Shown here one piece after another: positions 44,608 to 64,000 of a DNA stretch of 64,000 bases (the first letter of the stretch is position 1; every line of letters begins with the position of its first letter). The notes under the pieces were generated by a model, which did no database searches, had not been told where the DNA came from, and saw only the letters and a list, made by a program, of their open reading frames with translations. The DNA comes from Okapia johnstoni (lineage: Eukaryota > Chordata > Mammalia > Artiodactyla > Giraffidae). The stretch covers positions 17,183,001 to 17,247,000 of the forward strand of contig CM044306.1 of assembly GCA_024291935.2 (NCBI GenBank). Direction: 5' to 3'. A program made the position numbers and the translations under genes.

Positions 44608-47600
44608 AGAAACAAGTGAGATGTACCAAGCAGAACAACAATGCATTTGGTATTTCTTCCCCCACCCGGGAAATGGATGCCCCTCCCACAGCCCGGAGCA
44701 AAGCCAAGATACAAAGGTGAAGCCTCCCCTTTGCCCATTCCTGGATGCCGCGCCTGGTTGGCAGTCTATCAGTATTTTTGAACTGAACTGGACTGAATGA
44801 AATCTTCCCCCACAGCCTCCCTAGGGACAGTCTGTTTCCAGGCCTGCCTTCCCCTTACAGTAATAACCCAAAGCCCTGGGTCTCCTCTGGTTCCAGGGCA
44901 GGTGGCCAGGCCTGAAGAAGGCGGCCCAGGGTGGAAAGGCCCCGGCCAGAGATACGCCCCGCCCCATCCCCTGGTCCAGCAGCCACCCTCTCCCCGGCTG
45001 CAGCTGTGAAGCTATCCAGGCCTTTGGGCCATCCCTTCAGTTGGTTAAATGCTGGTCATCTTTGGGCAAAGAATTCAAGAGCACTGGCACACCCACCCTG
45101 GGCTTCAAGTGAGCCAGCAAGTGGGTGACGGCAGTTAGAATGGAGTTGCAGGCAAGGCCTGAAATTTTCCATAAACCTAGGTGTTGCAGTGGCTTGACGT
45201 GGGCCGGCCTTCCAACAAGACGGCAGGATCTTCGGAAGTAGGCGTGCGTGGGGGACACGAGCCCTGTGCAGACCTCAGTCCAGAGCTGAGGCCTCCTTTC
45301 TCCCCAGCTCTCTCCATAGAGACAAGAGGCCATGGGAATGTGCTGCAGGGTCATTCCAAAGGCCGGAGGTAAACATCAGGAACATCAGGAGTCTGAGAGC
45401 CCAGCACTGGAGGCAGAGGGTGAGGCCACACCCAGGAAGCCCACTATGAGTGGCGGCCTGAGGCAAGTCCCAGCTGATGAGCTTGGAGGCCCTGGAGTCT
45501 TCCCTTTGTTTGGTTCAAACCAGTCACAGCTCCACCATCCTGCAAGGCCCCAAACCCCAAGCAATGGTTCTCTCTGAGCTCTCTGACCAGAAGTCCTGGA
45601 ACGGGTCGAGTGAAGAACCCAGGGAGTGTTTGGGCAAAAAGGAGACTAAGAGCAGCCACCGAGCCGACTCCTGCAGACCCGTGCGTGGTGCTGAAGGGGG
45701 GCAGGGTCCCTACAGAGGGCGACAGCAGAGTCCAAGGAATGACTGCAGGGTTTCAAAGGAAGACACTGGGGCCTCCCCAGGCGATCAGTTTCTTCCAGAC
45801 CGGGCATGGGCCTCAGTTTCCATCCCATGACTTCAGTCACCAAAGCAAAGCTCACTCCTGGGGCCGTCAGGCACCCCAAATTTCAGAGGCAGCTCAGGCC
45901 GGGACCTGGCCCAGAGCTGACCAAGCCTGTGACAGGGAGCCTGTCCAAGTTCCAGTCCTGCCTGAGGTGGGAGAGTTGGGAACTTTGTTCTCTGACATCT
46001 TTAGAAGCATGCTCAGGGTGGGCTGCTCTGGGCCGTGGGATGCCATGTGTCTGATGTCTGTGAGGCTGTGTGGGCAAGCCCCTGACTCTCCAACTCCCGA
46101 CATCTGTGGAATGCAGTGCACATCTTGCTGAGAACAGCAGCTTCTTTGGTCTGGGTATCTTGGAGTCAAGGAGTCAAAGGTAAGCCACAACGGGGGCCTG
46201 CAGTTTGCAGCACAGGGACAACAGGGAGAAGCTAGGCCCCCTAGAGGCCTCTGATGAAAATGTGATCAGTGGAGTTGGGGGCTCCGTCTGCACAAAGCCT
46301 GGCCAGCAGCCCTGCGTGGGCAGGGGCAGCACGGCCCCATCCCAACCAAGCACGCGATCTGGGGACTCTGCAGAATCAGTCTCTGGCAAACTGACCATAG
46401 CCCACAGCCTGCAACACAGCCCTCCTGGCCTGCAGAACACAGTTTCAGTTCCCACAGCTGGGCTGAGCCTGGCCAGCCGGCTAAGGCGTCCTTCCCTCTA
46501 CAAGTAGAGGTAAAAGCAGCCAGGAAAGCCCCCACACCACACGTCACACCATCCACCCACTGACCTCCTCCTTGAGCAAAAGTTACATACAAGTCTGGAT
46601 ATGAGATGCTGCTGCTGACAATTCATAGCCCAACCCTCCCCAAAGCACTTGGCTGAGAGCAACTGAGGAATGCCTACATGACAGTCACATGACTAGAGCC
46701 TCCATTATTTGGAAGGCCACGGGCAGCATCAGTCACCATCACCACTGTCACCACAAAAATCCACAACACATCATCAGTGGAAATCAGACTCCAACAATGG
46801 CAACAGGAAATCATGTCTGTTGCCAAGTGCAGACTGGCATCTCACCACCACTCCCTGCTGTGACCTGCAGGCTGTGTGTCTTGGAAAGGAGTAGAGATAG
46901 CTAATGGGCTGGAAGGCACCGGCCCAGGGCTGAAGGCTGAGGTCTGGGTATCAGCCCCATGCCATCCCTGCCCAACCAATCCTGGGGGCATCAGGGTCAT
47001 GGTTCTTTGCTCTAAGATGAGCTAGGCAGGGCCTGCACTAACATAGTCTCCACAAGGTCCCAGATACTATACAAGGAGGTCAACGGTCCCCTTCATACTG
47101 CCAGTCACCCCAGGCAGTGGAAAAACAATCTCACAGGACTTAATCCCTGTCATATAAGATTGGCAACAGTTGGCTAGAGAGCCTGGATGTACAAGTCAGT
47201 TGTTGGCAGGATGACTTCCTACAGGGAGCAGGCCAAGAGGACTAGAAGAGGGAACTGGATTCATGAAACGCACTTTCACAGGTCATCCCTGCTGCGCAGG
47301 TTCAGGATGCAGAAAAGGTGCAGCCCCTGCAGGAGTGCCTTGGAGTCAGGTCTGCCCCAGGCAGGCCTCCACCTGCTCTTCCCAGAGAGCGCTGAGCCCT
47401 CCCCAAAGCCCTGCATAGCCCGTCCACTCGACGCAGCCATCGCCAAGCCAATCAACCCAGCTGATTCAGAAGGGGAACTGGGTAAGACTCCCACATCCTC
47501 TTTCTCCTGCTCCCGAGAAAAGTCCATGCCTGCTTTCAAAAGGAAACAATTCAATTGTACTGATATGTGTTTGTCAGGCACTGGCCTTAGAGTTAATTTT

Positions 47601-47679
47601 GAGGAATGATCTGGATTCAGTTTTTCATTAGAGACCAAACATCCTTATACATTTGGAACATGAAAGATATTTAAAATAT

Positions 47680-47714
47680 TTATATATATATATATATATA
47701 ATATATATATATAC
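47680..47714. repeat. (TA)n microsatellite
   Basis: About 35 bases of TA with one phase break, inside the NMT1 3' UTR about 320 bases after the stop codon. Confidence 0.9.
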
Positions 47715-48030
47715 TTTTATTATTCACCCGTTAACTCCATAATATGCCAATCACGAGCTAGTTTTCAGCAGTTACATTCCCTTGATCGCGGCTGCATAAC
47801 GATGTGATTAACTGGAAAACAGGGAGACCAGAGACACGGCCAGAGATGACATCTCGCAGCCTACGCCATTGCAATACAATCATCAAGTTCAGTGGCGGTC
47901 TGTAAAGCCGGTTCAGTTCTGCTCCCCTTGCCAGGGATTCTCACGTTTGTGAAAATTGGACCAACAAGTGGTGGGGCTCCATTTCCTGGTAATTCTCAGT
48001 GGCTTTATCCAGAATCTCACTGGCAACTGG

Positions 48031-64000
<15,970 letters not shown>

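Larger units (their letters stand above)
44590..48030 (-). other. NMT1: NMT1 3' UTR
   Basis: Follows the NMT1 stop codon on the minus strand for about 3.4 kb to a minus-strand AATAAA at 44607-44602. This is similar to the long 3' UTR I recall for human NMT1. It holds a TA microsatellite. Confidence 0.6.

Overview
This window is mammalian nuclear DNA, almost certainly from a bovid ruminant such as cattle, sheep or goat. Multi-exon genes with GT-AG introns, CpG-island promoters and MIR relics show a mammal. About thirty copies of ruminant tRNA-derived SINEs (Bov-tA/BovA type and the related 'gacttccctggtggtccag' type), a BovB-like LINE tail and a ruminant L1 3' end point to Bovidae. The gene order HEXIM2 - HEXIM1 - ACBD4 - PLCD3 - NMT1 matches human 17q21.31 read in reverse. 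I found no CRISPR array, prokaryotic operon, viral gene or toxin gene.

Layout. At 1-2.2 kb, the first coding exon of HEXIM2 (minus strand) and its CpG-island promoter. At 2.2-5.7 kb, AT-rich intergenic DNA. At 5.7-10.5 kb, HEXIM1 (minus): a long 3' UTR, an intronless 320-residue ORF, a 5' UTR with repeated GGTTAAA motifs, and a TATA/NRF1/ZNF143-like promoter. At 10.7 kb, a divergent exon-like ORF I could not identify. At 13.4-20.3 kb, ACBD4 (minus): nine coding exons, 304 residues, ending in a membrane tail anchor. At 20.3-21.9 kb, a shared upstream region carrying two identical CTCF-like cores and a perfect CRE. At 21.9-42.4 kb, PLCD3 (plus): fifteen coding exons, 784 residues, with an 11.5 kb repeat-rich first intron and an AT-AC (U12-type) third intron. 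At 42.4-44.6 kb, a gap between the convergent ends of PLCD3 and NMT1. At 44.6-63.7 kb, NMT1 (minus): the ten 3'-most coding exons, 416 residues; the 5' exons lie beyond the right edge.

The genes do not form one pathway. HEXIM1/2 restrain P-TEFb through 7SK RNA, ACBD4 binds acyl-CoA at peroxisome/ER membranes, PLCD3 hydrolyses PIP2, and NMT1 N-myristoylates proteins. The five genes were reconstructed by reading exon-by-exon with phase checks. All junctions keep frame, and two are non-canonical: AT-AC in PLCD3 and GC-AG in NMT1.

I did not find a convincing new biological system. The most interesting points are the two non-canonical splice sites, a HEXIM1 about 39 residues shorter than human, an open in-frame N-terminal extension of PLCD3 with a strong Kozak start, tandem identical CTCF-like cores, and a palindromic poly(A)-signal pair at the end of PLCD3.
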